This document shows, piece after piece, positions 39,099 to 46,602 of a stretch of 64,000 bases of DNA. The position numbers and the translations under genes are program-made. Where the stretch lies: NCBI GenBank assembly GCA_016208015.1, contig JACQYW010000009.1, forward strand, positions 62,001 through 126,000, given 5' to 3'. Each line of letters opens with the position of its first letter. Position 1 is the first letter of the stretch. The notes under the pieces were generated by a model, which was not told the origin of the DNA, did not search any database, and was given only the letters and a program-made list of their open reading frames with translations. Origin of the DNA: Nitrosomonadales bacterium (lineage in GTDB: Bacteria > Pseudomonadota > Gammaproteobacteria > Burkholderiales > Gallionellaceae).

Positions 39099-39328
39099 CC
39101 TTATTTTTGCTCTGCTACTAGCTTGCAGAGTCGTCAGCGTGTGTTACCGTACAGACTGTTTCGAGCGCATCTTGTTAGTCTTGCGACCCGTCGGGTTTTA
39201 AGAGAGCCCGCGTTTTTCCACAGACACAGATCGTGCCGATGGGCTCTCGATTGCGGTTTTAGGTGGTCATCTGAAACAGTGCTTCGATGAGCGCAGAAGC
39301 GTGAGTCAATCACAGAAGCAGAGGCTCA

Positions 39329-40042
39329 ATGCCACATCATCACAATCCGAACCAGAATCACCTGTTGGCCGCCTTGCTCCCCCAGGAACTTCAGGAGTTG
39401 GTTCCGCATCTGCACGTGTTGCACCTTAAAGCAGGTGAGCAGCTTGCCGAATCGGGCGAACGCATGAGCCATGTGTTCTTCCCCATCGATAGCGCGATTT
39501 CGCTGTTCTATCGGCTGGAGAACGGCGAGTCCGCCGGCGTGGCCGTGGTCGGCAACGAGGGGATGTTCAGCATCGCGCAAGTGTTGGGCGGAACCGCGAT
39601 GCCGTATTGGGCCACCGTCGAGACGTCCGGCCATGTCTTCCGGGTGGAGGTGGAGACGCTGAACGAGATGATCGGGCGCATGGCAAGTCTGCGTGACACC
39701 TTGCTGTTGTATGCGCAGGCTTCGCTGACGCAGGTTTCGCAGACCGTGGTGTGCGAGAAACATCATTCGCTCAACCAGCAGTTGTGTCAGCACTTGTTGC
39801 TGATCAACGACAAAACGCTCTCCGACGATTTTCGCCTGACCCATGAAGCCATCGCCAACATGCTGGGTGTGCGCCGCGAGAGTATCACCGAGGCGGCAGG
39901 TGAGCTGCGCGACAAAGGGCTGATCGATTACAACCGGGGGCATATCAAAGTGTTGAACCGCCCGAAACTGGAGAAGCTGTGCTGCGAGTGTTACGGCGTG
40001 GTGCAGCAGGAGTTCGACCGGTTATTGGGCGGCCCTCGTTAA
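39329..40042 (+). CDS. Crp/Fnr-family transcriptional regulator
   Basis: 237 residues. N-terminal cyclic-nucleotide-binding-like barrel (about 25-130) and C-terminal winged HTH (about 165-225, LTHEAIANMLGVRRESITEAAGELRDKGLI). It lacks the N-terminal cysteine cluster of FNR and the ExxSR recognition helix, so it is neither FNR nor a canonical CRP; the VRRESIT helix marks a different branch. A Cys-rich CCEC lies near the C-terminus. It sits 409 bp upstream of the exported-protein cluster and could control it (inference). The 230-bp gap from dnaE holds only weak inverted repeats. Confidence 0.85.
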   Translation: MPHHHNPNQNHLLAALLPQELQELVPHLHVLHLKAGEQLAESGERMSHVFFPIDSAISLFYRLENGESAGVAVVGNEGMFSIAQVLGGTAMPYWATVETSGHVFRVEVETLNEMIGRMASLRDTLLLYAQASLTQVSQTVVCEKHHSLNQQLCQHLLLINDKTLSDDFRLTHEAIANMLGVRRESITEAAGELRDKGLIDYNRGHIKVLNRPKLEKLCCECYGVVQQEFDRLLGGPR

Positions 40043-40450
40043 GGCATGCAGCAAAAGGCGCGGGGTCGTGCTTGGGTGGTCGCCTGTCCGGCTGCCATGC
40101 GTCTCCGCTTTGAGAGGCTGGCATCGGCGAGCCTTCGAGCATCAAGTCCCGGCCCAAGCACGCAGGCGAATCCATCATTTCCATGAGCTGCCGGGACGCC
40201 GGCCATCGTCCTCCGGCGGTCACGGGAACCTGATGTTTTTCATCGGGAATGTCCCGCTATTTTGGCGAATTGTTGTGTTATCCGCCAAACCCATACCGGG
40301 CCGCCTTGTGGCTTCTTTCTGCATGCTGTAGATTTCGCAACTGGCAGTCGTTGATAAGGGATGGCGGAACCCGCAATGCAGGTTGCGCATGTCGCGAATC
40401 GGTTCGTAGCCCCGTATTCATATCGTTAATCCAGCTTAGGAGTGTGCCAA
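40043..40450. other. 408-bp intergenic region with several inverted repeats
   Basis: No convincing gene. Inverted repeats: CGTGCTTGGG (40067-40076) with CCCAAGCACG (40153-40162); a CGCCGG/CCGGCG hairpin near 40197-40220; and CGGGA/TCCCG near 40239-40257. An AGGAG at about 40438-40442 serves the next gene. It may hold a structured RNA or a long leader for the LPP20 gene, but this is unproven. Confidence 0.3.
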
Positions 40451-41041
40451 ATGTCCAAGATCACCAATGTGCTGTTTGCTGTCGTAGCGCTGGGCGTTGC
40501 TGCCTGTTCGTCCACCCCGGCCAAAGTTGAAGTCGCCGAGTGCGTGTTCCCCGGTTCCGACAAGGCTGCGCCACTGTGGGTATGCGATGCGCCGGTCGAA
40601 GGCATGACCGTGGGTGCGGTAGGTTCCGCGGCCAGATCGGATGCAGGGGTCGCCTTCATGAAGCAGATGGCCGCCACCGAAGCGCGCGTTCAACTGGCTC
40701 AGAACATGAAAGTGCAAGTGCAGAACATGATCAAGCAATATGCCGAAACGACCGGCGCGGGCAGCAAAGAGACCGTGGATCGCGTGAACACCTCGGTCAC
40801 CAAACAGATCACCGACCAGACCTTGCAGGGCACCAGGATCTTCCGCAGCATCCAGGCGCCGGATGGCACCATGTTTGTGCTGGTTGGCTTGGACGAGGCA
40901 GGCGCACAGAAGCTCACCGAGACAGCCGTCAAGACCAGCATGAACAACGACCAGGCCGCTTGGCAGCAGTTCAAGGCGCAAAAAGGCCAGGACGAACTGG
41001 CCGCTGATATCGCCAAGCAGAAAGTCACTGCCGGTCAGTAA
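40451..41041 (+). CDS. LPP20-type lipoprotein 1
   Basis: 196 residues from the ATG at 40451 with AGGAG 8 nt upstream. Signal peptide and lipobox (VVALGVAAC, Cys about residue 19). LPP20-like domain with the PLWVCDAP...GAVGSAARSD opening and a long helix of Ala/Gln. It carries the same WV-P-G-A pattern as the genes at 43000 and 44477. LPP20 proteins are outer-membrane lipoproteins related to FlgP-type proteins. A terminator follows, so it can be made alone. Confidence 0.82.
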   Translation: MSKITNVLFAVVALGVAACSSTPAKVEVAECVFPGSDKAAPLWVCDAPVEGMTVGAVGSAARSDAGVAFMKQMAATEARVQLAQNMKVQVQNMIKQYAETTGAGSKETVDRVNTSVTKQITDQTLQGTRIFRSIQAPDGTMFVLVGLDEAGAQKLTETAVKTSMNNDQAAWQQFKAQKGQDELAADIAKQKVTAGQ

Positions 41042-41048
41042 GCGATAC

Positions 41049-41077
41049 GGGCTCCGCAGCCTTGCGGAGCCGTTTTA
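41049..41077 (+). terminator. Rho-independent terminator after LPP20-type gene 1
   Basis: GGCTCCGCA (41050-41058), a 4-nt loop and TGCGGAGCC (41063-41071) form a perfect 9-bp stem, followed by GTTTTATTT. Confidence 0.82.
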
Positions 41078-41114
41078 TTTCAGGATTTGAGCTTTAGAGA
41101 TTCAAGGGTGTTCC

Positions 41115-42209
41115 ATGTTAGCTATGCTTGAGAAGTCATCTGCCGCGCCGCGTCATCCGTTCATGGCGCTGGTTCTTTCCATGCTGTTTGCCACCGGCGC
41201 CCATGCGGCGTCGTTTGCGATCGCGCCTGAGTTATTGAGCGACCTTCGCGAACAGCGCGTATTGCTTGCAAGCAAGGTGAGGGAGCTGGACGAGGTCAGC
41301 AAGCAGATCGTCGTCGCCCAGGCGGACAAGCGTTCGGCGACGTCGTCGATCAGACGTCTCGAAGGCGAGAGCGAACAAGCCAGAACCAAGCTGGAGAAGC
41401 TGCAGGCATTTGACCGCGACAACCCCGGCACAATCTCGCGCGAGCAGGTGGTTGCAGCCGAAGATCAGAACAGGCAGGCGTTCAGCGCGCTGAAGACCGC
41501 CAAAGAAAAGAAATCCGGAGCCGATGCAAGGATCAATTCCTTGAGCGTCGATTCGAGTGCCAAGTATGCCGACTTTCTGCGCCTGCAAAAATCCTTTGCA
41601 CGGGATGTCGACCGCGTGGTGGACACCCAGCTGCAGGAACGCCTGCTCGTCCTGCAGGTAAAGAAGGAAGTCTCGGTCACCGAGCGGGTCGCCTGCGGGG
41701 ATGATTCCATCCCTGTGTGCAAGGAGCGCTCGAAGAAGGCTGCAGAATTGAAGGCGTCGGAGACGGGTTCCATCGTGTTCGTCAATTCGCTGACCGAGGT
41801 CAAGAACTTCAAGCTGAGCAAGGAAGAGTTGCGCAGCGAAGTCCAGGCCACGCTTTCAAACAAGGTGTTCTCCAACCAACATATGGTGGGCGAGACCGAA
41901 TATGAAACGACCATCACCGCCAATGTCGAACCGGTCATCGGTGACACCCTGCGCGAGCAGATGGCGGCAGGTATCCGATCTCAAATTTACGATACGGTCG
42001 GCGGCAAGATCGATTTCTCGCAGGTGCAGGACCCGTCGCAGTTCTCCGACGAGCAGGGGGACGAGGCTCCGGTGAAGACGGCCAAGACCAAAAAGAAGCA
42101 AGTAGTGCAAGAAGAGGAAGTAGAAGAGCAACCCGCACCACGGGAAGAGGCGCCGCGTCCTGCGCCTGCTCCGGTGCGCAGGCTTGAAAAACCGACATTT
42201 ACATTCTGA
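41115..42209 (+). CDS. Exported coiled-coil protein of unknown function
   Basis: 364 residues with a signal sequence (FMALVLSMLFATGAHA). After it comes a long coiled coil (about 40-125), a short segment with a Cys pair (CGDDSIPVC), a folded-looking region (about 215-310) and a charged, Pro-rich tail (KKKQVVQEEEVEEQPAPREE). No enzyme motif is seen. The tail resembles linkers that cross peptidoglycan. Second gene of the exported-protein cluster; the beta-barrel gene follows after 31 bp. Confidence 0.75.
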   Translation: MLAMLEKSSAAPRHPFMALVLSMLFATGAHAASFAIAPELLSDLREQRVLLASKVRELDEVSKQIVVAQADKRSATSSIRRLEGESEQARTKLEKLQAFDRDNPGTISREQVVAAEDQNRQAFSALKTAKEKKSGADARINSLSVDSSAKYADFLRLQKSFARDVDRVVDTQLQERLLVLQVKKEVSVTERVACGDDSIPVCKERSKKAAELKASETGSIVFVNSLTEVKNFKLSKEELRSEVQATLSNKVFSNQHMVGETEYETTITANVEPVIGDTLREQMAAGIRSQIYDTVGGKIDFSQVQDPSQFSDEQGDEAPVKTAKTKKKQVVQEEEVEEQPAPREEAPRPAPAPVRRLEKPTFTF

Positions 42210-42240
42210 TGTTTATCAACTTTAACCAGGGAGAAGCAAA

Positions 42241-42990
42241 ATGAAAAAATCAATTCTGATGTCTAGCCTGTTCCTCGCTACTGCACTAGTGTCGCAATCG
42301 GCGCTGGCGGAAATAAAAGTCCGTGCAGGTGTGGCCAGCTCTACGTATAAGCTGAGCGGCGATTACCTTGAGGGGAAATCCGATTACAAGCCGACAAACT
42401 TCGGTCTTACCTTCTCCTCGGACAGCGGCATGTACCTTGACTTGGCGTTTTCCGGCGGTACAGGCACTCATGATGTCCGCAATGATCCGGTTTACGCCCC
42501 TTTCCAATCGGCATCTGAATCGTTCAAACGCGAGGATGCTGCGCTGATCGGTGGAGCAAGCTTCCTGAACCAGAATAACGGGATCGCAGGCACTTTCTAC
42601 GTGGGGATCAAGACCGGCAAGACGACTCTGGGATGCGGAATTTCATGCGTGACCCGCACATCTGAGACATTGACAACATCGGGTGTGGTATTTGGCGGGG
42701 GGGCGAGTTTTCCGGTCGCTTCGGGCAGAGCGGGTTCTGTTGGCGTGAATCTGGGCATAGGCGTGATGGGCAACAAGTGGGAGGCTTCGGAAGGTGCGAG
42801 CGCCACAGCCGAAACAGCCGTGGGATTCAGCTTCGGGGTTAGCTATACCTACCCGATCACCTCCAACTTCGGCGTGATAGCCGATTACAAGGGCAATTAC
42901 TATAGCTACAACTTCGGCGACTCCAATAATCCGTTCAAAGTGAACGAGAGCGTCAGTGCCTTGGGGGCCTCGCTCTACGCGAAGTTCTGA
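42241..42990 (+). CDS. Putative small outer-membrane beta-barrel protein
   Basis: 249 residues with a clear signal peptide (KKSILMSSLFLATALVSQSALA) and GGGAG upstream. Alternating amphipathic strands rich in Gly, Tyr, Ser and Thr run to a terminal Phe (LGASLYAKF), the outer-membrane insertion signature. A Cys pair (CGISC) lies in a predicted loop. Likely an 8-10-stranded barrel. No specific family is recognised. Confidence 0.75.
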   Translation: MKKSILMSSLFLATALVSQSALAEIKVRAGVASSTYKLSGDYLEGKSDYKPTNFGLTFSSDSGMYLDLAFSGGTGTHDVRNDPVYAPFQSASESFKREDAALIGGASFLNQNNGIAGTFYVGIKTGKTTLGCGISCVTRTSETLTTSGVVFGGGASFPVASGRAGSVGVNLGIGVMGNKWEASEGASATAETAVGFSFGVSYTYPITSNFGVIADYKGNYYSYNFGDSNNPFKVNESVSALGASLYAKF

Positions 42991-42999
42991 TCGTAGCCG

Positions 43000-43437
43000 A
43001 TGCCTGTCCGCATGACGCGTTTGTTCATCTATCTGGTTGCAGCCTTGCTCCTGCTCGGCTGCACCGGAACGGGACAGAAGGCGGCTGATGCGGGCGGGAT
43101 CCCGGGCGCACCAGCCTGGGTGATGAATCCCGACAAGCCGGGCTATACCAGCGTCGTCGGTTCCGCTCCTAAGCAGGATTGGGGCGGGCGTGCCGCGCAG
43201 TTGCGCGTGGCGGAGATGAAGGCGCGGCAGGAACTGGCGCAGATAGTGCGTGTTCAGGTCGAGTCGATGAACAAATTCAAGACGGAAGACCGCTCCGGCA
43301 GTGTGAGTCGCACTGGCGACGTCGAGACCAGGCTGCGCAGCAGTGTCGATCTCAGTCTCGAGTCGGCGCGCGTCATCGAGGAATGGACCGATCCGCAAAG
43401 CGGCGAGTTGTACATCTGGCTGGTTACGCCCAACTAG
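43000..43437 (+). CDS. LPP20-type lipoprotein 2
   Basis: 145 residues. Lipobox LLLLGC (Cys about residue 21); an alternative start four codons in (43012) gives the same mature protein. Mature region opens APAWVMNPDKPGYTSVVGSAP, the LPP20 pattern, followed by an Arg/Gln/Glu helix and IEEWTDPQSGELYIWLVTP, which matches the VLWVWLVP end of the protein at 44477. A terminator follows. Confidence 0.78.
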   Translation: MPVRMTRLFIYLVAALLLLGCTGTGQKAADAGGIPGAPAWVMNPDKPGYTSVVGSAPKQDWGGRAAQLRVAEMKARQELAQIVRVQVESMNKFKTEDRSGSVSRTGDVETRLRSSVDLSLESARVIEEWTDPQSGELYIWLVTPN

Positions 43438-43465
43438 TCGTGTGAGCAGATGGTGTTTCGGGAGT

Positions 43466-43490
43466 GGGCAGCCTCGTGCTGCCCTTTCTT
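43466..43490 (+). terminator. Rho-independent terminator after LPP20-type gene 2
   Basis: GGGCAGC (43466-43472), loop CTCGT and GCTGCCC (43478-43484), then TTTCTTATT. It splits the exported-protein cluster into separate transcription units. Confidence 0.78.
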
Positions 43491-43528
43491 ATTGCAAGTT
43501 TCGAAGTGTGAAGACGAAGGAGAGAAAT

Positions 43529-43684
43529 ATGCGCAAATCTGTTTTCATTATGTCTGCGTTGCTTGTTGCACTGGGTCTTGCTTCCTGCGCCAAGGCGCCG
43601 GTCAAGCCTGTGAATAGTCCAGAAGTGCAACGCGGCCATGCGCACGAAGCGCAAGGCGAGTTGTCGTCGGAAGTTCGCAAGTGA
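43529..43684 (+). CDS. 51-residue small lipoprotein
   Basis: Starts MRKSVFIMSALLVALGLASC, a signal peptide with lipobox GLASC, and has AAGGAG 8 nt upstream. The mature part is only about 32 residues (AKAPVKPVNSPEVQRGHAHE). Its mature N-terminus, APVKPV, is echoed in the lipoprotein at 44477 (AAPVKPVG). The stop overlaps a GTG that precedes the FecR gene. Similar tiny lipoproteins often act as lysis, anchor or regulatory peptides; the role here is unknown. Confidence 0.7.
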   Translation: MRKSVFIMSALLVALGLASCAKAPVKPVNSPEVQRGHAHEAQGELSSEVRK

Positions 43685-43692
43685 GGTTCGCC

Positions 43693-44466
43693 ATGCAGGG
43701 AGCCAAGTCAGGCAACATACTGCTCGCCGGCCTGTTCGGATTGATGATATCGGGCGCATGTATCGCCGCCGGTGACGACATCGAGATCGTCAAGGCAGAA
43801 GGCAAGGTGACAACGAGCGATCCTTCGGGTAAACAGGAAAAGGCGGTCGGTACAAAAAGCATCCTGCCGTCCAAGAATGTGCTGACCACCGGGCCGGACG
43901 GCCGCGCGGTGGTGCGTATGGGGAAGAGCGGATTCATCGTGCTCGAGAAGAACAGCAAGGTGGAGATCGGCAGCAGCGGTGGCTATGCCGGCTTTCTGCG
44001 CCAGCTCACCGGCATGATCTACTACGCGGTGAACAAGATCAAAGGCGACCAGCAGAATCTGCAGGTGCGCACGAAGACCGCCACCATCGGCGTGCGCGGT
44101 ACACGCTTCCTGATCGCGGATACGGAGTTGCGCAATGAGATCGGCATGCGCAAAGGCCTGGTCAGTGTGACCAGTCTTGAGGGTGATTTCGAGATACACC
44201 GGAAATCCGCGCAGGATGAGTTCGAGGCTTACCAACAGGAGGCCAGGGACGCGATCGCGAAAGAGAAGAAAGAGTTCGAGGAATACCAAGCCAGCACAGA
44301 ACGCGAATTCGTCGAATACAAACGCGAGTTCAGTCTGGGTGCGAACCGCATGGCCAGTTTCGACGGCAAGCGCGTGCTGGACCGCCCGCTCAGTGCCGAG
44401 TCGGTAAAAGACATGGAAAGCATCGAGTCTTATGCCGACTATTGGCTGAAGCAAGTGCACGATTGA
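43693..44466 (+). CDS. Exported FecR-domain protein with EFxxY coiled-coil tail
   Basis: 257 residues from the ATG at 43693; GTGAGG 7 nt upstream is the ribosome site. Signal segment (GNILLAGLFGLMISGACIA). FecR domain (about 30-150) with VLTTGPDGRAVVRMGKSG and TATIGVRGTRFLIAD. Then a highly charged helix (about 170-215) with EFxxY units at Phe177, 195 and 206. Since no sigma factor or TonB receptor is nearby, it is a structural FecR domain and not a FecR anti-sigma protein. The same tail motif occurs in the transglutaminase at 44895. Confidence 0.8.
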   Translation: MQGAKSGNILLAGLFGLMISGACIAAGDDIEIVKAEGKVTTSDPSGKQEKAVGTKSILPSKNVLTTGPDGRAVVRMGKSGFIVLEKNSKVEIGSSGGYAGFLRQLTGMIYYAVNKIKGDQQNLQVRTKTATIGVRGTRFLIADTELRNEIGMRKGLVSVTSLEGDFEIHRKSAQDEFEAYQQEARDAIAKEKKEFEEYQASTEREFVEYKREFSLGANRMASFDGKRVLDRPLSAESVKDMESIESYADYWLKQVHD

Positions 44467-44476
44467 GAGAACGACC

Positions 44477-44875
44477 ATGAGCCGAATCGGGTTTGCTGCT
44501 ACGGTATTGCTGCTGACTTTGTTGTCGGCCTGCGCGGCTCCGGTCAAACCGGTCGGCAACGAGCGGCCGGCCTGGATAGACAACCCCGGCAACGGCGTTT
44601 CCGCCTCGGCCGGGATGCATATCCGCGGCAAGGTGGCGCAGGAAGAACTGGCCGTTCTGCGCGCGCGCGAGGAATACGCCAAACGTTTCGGCGTCAGCAT
44701 ACGGTCGGTGCAGATGATGTCGACGACGGTAACGAACGGCCGCGCGAGCACGGTCGGCTCGCAGGTCGCGCGCGAGGACAGTCAGCAGGCCGATGTCAAA
44801 GCGATGGTCAAGGCGAAATGGCGCGACCCCGATAGCGATGTGCTGTGGGTGTGGCTGGTTCCGAGCGATCAATGA
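44477..44875 (+). CDS. LPP20-type lipoprotein 3
   Basis: 132 residues. Lipobox LLSAC (Cys about residue 19), then APVKPV and RPAWIDNPGNGVSASAGMH, the LPP20 opening. A helical middle and an end DSDVLWVWLVPSD similar to the 43000 protein. It lies 10 bp after the FecR gene and 19 bp before the transglutaminase gene, in one unit with both. Confidence 0.78.
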   Translation: MSRIGFAATVLLLTLLSACAAPVKPVGNERPAWIDNPGNGVSASAGMHIRGKVAQEELAVLRAREEYAKRFGVSIRSVQMMSTTVTNGRASTVGSQVAREDSQQADVKAMVKAKWRDPDSDVLWVWLVPSDQ

Positions 44876-44894
44876 ATTCTGAAGCGGAGGGCGC

Positions 44895-46463
44895 ATGCGA
44901 GAGATCGATAGATTGCTTGCAGTAACGGTGCTTCTTTCGGCGAGCCTGCCTGTCTGGGCAGCGACTGCGCAGGAGGAGTTCGAGGCATTCAAACGCCAGC
45001 AACAGCAGGGTGCGCAGCAGGTCAGAACGGAATTCCATGCCTACAAGGAAAAGCAGGATGGCGAGTTCGCCGATTTCCTGAAAAGCCAGTGGCGCGAGTT
45101 CGAGACCTTCCAGGGCAAGGTGCGCATCAAGGAACCCAAGCCGAAGCAGGTGCCGGTGGTCGCGCCGGTTGCTCCCGCAATACCTGCGGCACCCGCACCT
45201 GTCACCCCGGCACCGATCCCCGATGTCCAGGTCAAACCCGAGCCCGTTCCGCCAGTCGTGGCGCCCGTCACGCCGCCGCCGGTGGTGGTCGCACCCCTCA
45301 TTCAACCCATCGTGCCGCCCCCGCCGCCGCCCCAGCCGAAACCGGTTCCGGTCGCTGCGGACATGCTGGAGATCGCCTTCTATGGCAATCCGGTGGGTTT
45401 TGCTTTCGATCCGCAATGGAAGTCGTATCGCCTGTCCGGCGGCGCCAAACCGGAAGCGATGAGTGCGTTCTGGCTGATGATGAGCGGCAGCAAATACGAG
45501 CCGACGATCCGGGCGATCAACGAGACGCGCAGCAAACTGAAACTCGATGACTGGGGCTATGTGACGCTCTGGCGCAGCGTGGCGCAGGCATTGCAACCCG
45601 AGCGCAGGGCGGAACAGAATCTGCTGCTGTGGTATTTCCTGGTCAAATCCGGCTACGACGTGCGTCTCGGCTATGCAGGGGCGGACGTGCATCTGTTCGT
45701 CGCAGTCCGGCAGCAGGTGTATTCGACCAAGTTCACTGCGGTCGGCAAGCAGACCTATTACGCGGTGCTGGCGGCAGACCACGGCGACAGTATCCGCAGT
45801 TTCTATACCTATGAAGCCAGCTATCCGGTCAAACTCAAGGCGCTCGACATCGGCGCCGCCGCGACCGGGTTCACCCGTCCCGTGTCGGCGCAACGCACGC
45901 TGGCTTTCGACTACCAGGGCGAAAAGATCAGCTTGAGTGTCCCGTATGATCGCCGCCTGGTCGAATACATGGGGTCGTTCCCGCAATCGGAATTCCCGCT
46001 CTATTTCGATACCGATGGCAGCAACCTGGTGCGGCAGAGTCTGCTGGCTGAACTGAAGAAACATACCGCGAAGATGAGTGAGGAAGAAGCGGTCAACTTC
46101 CTGCTGGCGTTCGTGCAGAAGGCTTTCGCCTACAAAACCGACGACGAGCAGTTCGGCCGCGAGAAATATTTCTTCGTCGAAGAATCGCTGCACTATCCCT
46201 ACAACGATTGCGAAGACCGTTCCGTGATCTTCTCCTGGCTGGTCAGCGAGCTGGTCGGCATCAAGAGCGTGGGGCTGCTCTATCCGGGGCATATGACCAC
46301 GGCCGTGGCGCTCAAGCAGGCGCGGGCGGAATTCGCCAGCGTGGAATATCAGGGTAACCGTTACGTCATCGCCGATCCCACCTATATCGGCGCTTCAGCC
46401 GGGATGGCGATGCCTTCGTATGCGCGCCTGAAGCCGAACCGCGTATTCGAGATCCTGCACTGA
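44895..46463 (+). CDS. Exported transglutaminase-like protein with EFxxF coiled coil and Pro-rich linker
   Basis: 522 residues; GGAGGG precedes the ATG. Signal peptide (LLAVTVLLSASLPVWA), then a charged helix (27-73) with EFxx(F/Y) units at Phe29, 47, 58 and 69, a Pro/Val-rich linker (about 80-152) and a large beta-rich domain. The C-terminal transglutaminase-like core has Cys439 (YNDCEDRS), His466 (PGHMTTAV) and Asp494 (VIADPTYIGA), so a complete Cys-His-Asp triad. Such domains act as transamidases or cysteine proteases. The substrate is probably a neighbour from the same cluster (inference). Confidence 0.8.
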   Translation: MREIDRLLAVTVLLSASLPVWAATAQEEFEAFKRQQQQGAQQVRTEFHAYKEKQDGEFADFLKSQWREFETFQGKVRIKEPKPKQVPVVAPVAPAIPAAPAPVTPAPIPDVQVKPEPVPPVVAPVTPPPVVVAPLIQPIVPPPPPPQPKPVPVAADMLEIAFYGNPVGFAFDPQWKSYRLSGGAKPEAMSAFWLMMSGSKYEPTIRAINETRSKLKLDDWGYVTLWRSVAQALQPERRAEQNLLLWYFLVKSGYDVRLGYAGADVHLFVAVRQQVYSTKFTAVGKQTYYAVLAADHGDSIRSFYTYEASYPVKLKALDIGAAATGFTRPVSAQRTLAFDYQGEKISLSVPYDRRLVEYMGSFPQSEFPLYFDTDGSNLVRQSLLAELKKHTAKMSEEEAVNFLLAFVQKAFAYKTDDEQFGREKYFFVEESLHYPYNDCEDRSVIFSWLVSELVGIKSVGLLYPGHMTTAVALKQARAEFASVEYQGNRYVIADPTYIGASAGMAMPSYARLKPNRVFEILH

Positions 46464-46523
46464 TCACATGACTCGTCCGGGTCGACCGACCGGGGCGTGT
46501 CATCGCTGACCCTGATCCATTCC

Positions 46524-46553
46524 TTGAACGGCACTTGAACGCAGGAGTAGAAT
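46524..46553 (+). promoter_or_regulatory. Candidate sigma70 promoter for the hyf-like operon
   Basis: TTGAAC (46524-46529), an 18-bp spacer and TAGAAT (46548-46553), about 50 bp before the ATG at 46603. A GC-rich imperfect inverted repeat at about 46467-46502 upstream could end the previous unit, though it lacks a T run. Confidence 0.4.
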
Positions 46554-46602
46554 CGGGGGCAGGTCGGGAGCCTATTCAATCGAGGGTCGCAAGTAACGCC
46601 AG

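Noticed and set aside
39329..40042. Crp/Fnr-like protein as the FNR that reads the box at 54123
   Set aside because: It lacks the N-terminal cysteine cluster and the ExxSR recognition helix of FNR.
40068..40530. Short open frames in the gap before the first LPP20-type gene
   Set aside because: No ribosome sites, Arg/Pro/Cys-rich random composition, overlap with inverted repeats.
43693..44466. FecR-domain protein as part of an iron-uptake sigma/anti-sigma system
   Set aside because: No ECF sigma factor or TonB-dependent receptor is nearby, and the protein is exported with a coiled-coil tail.
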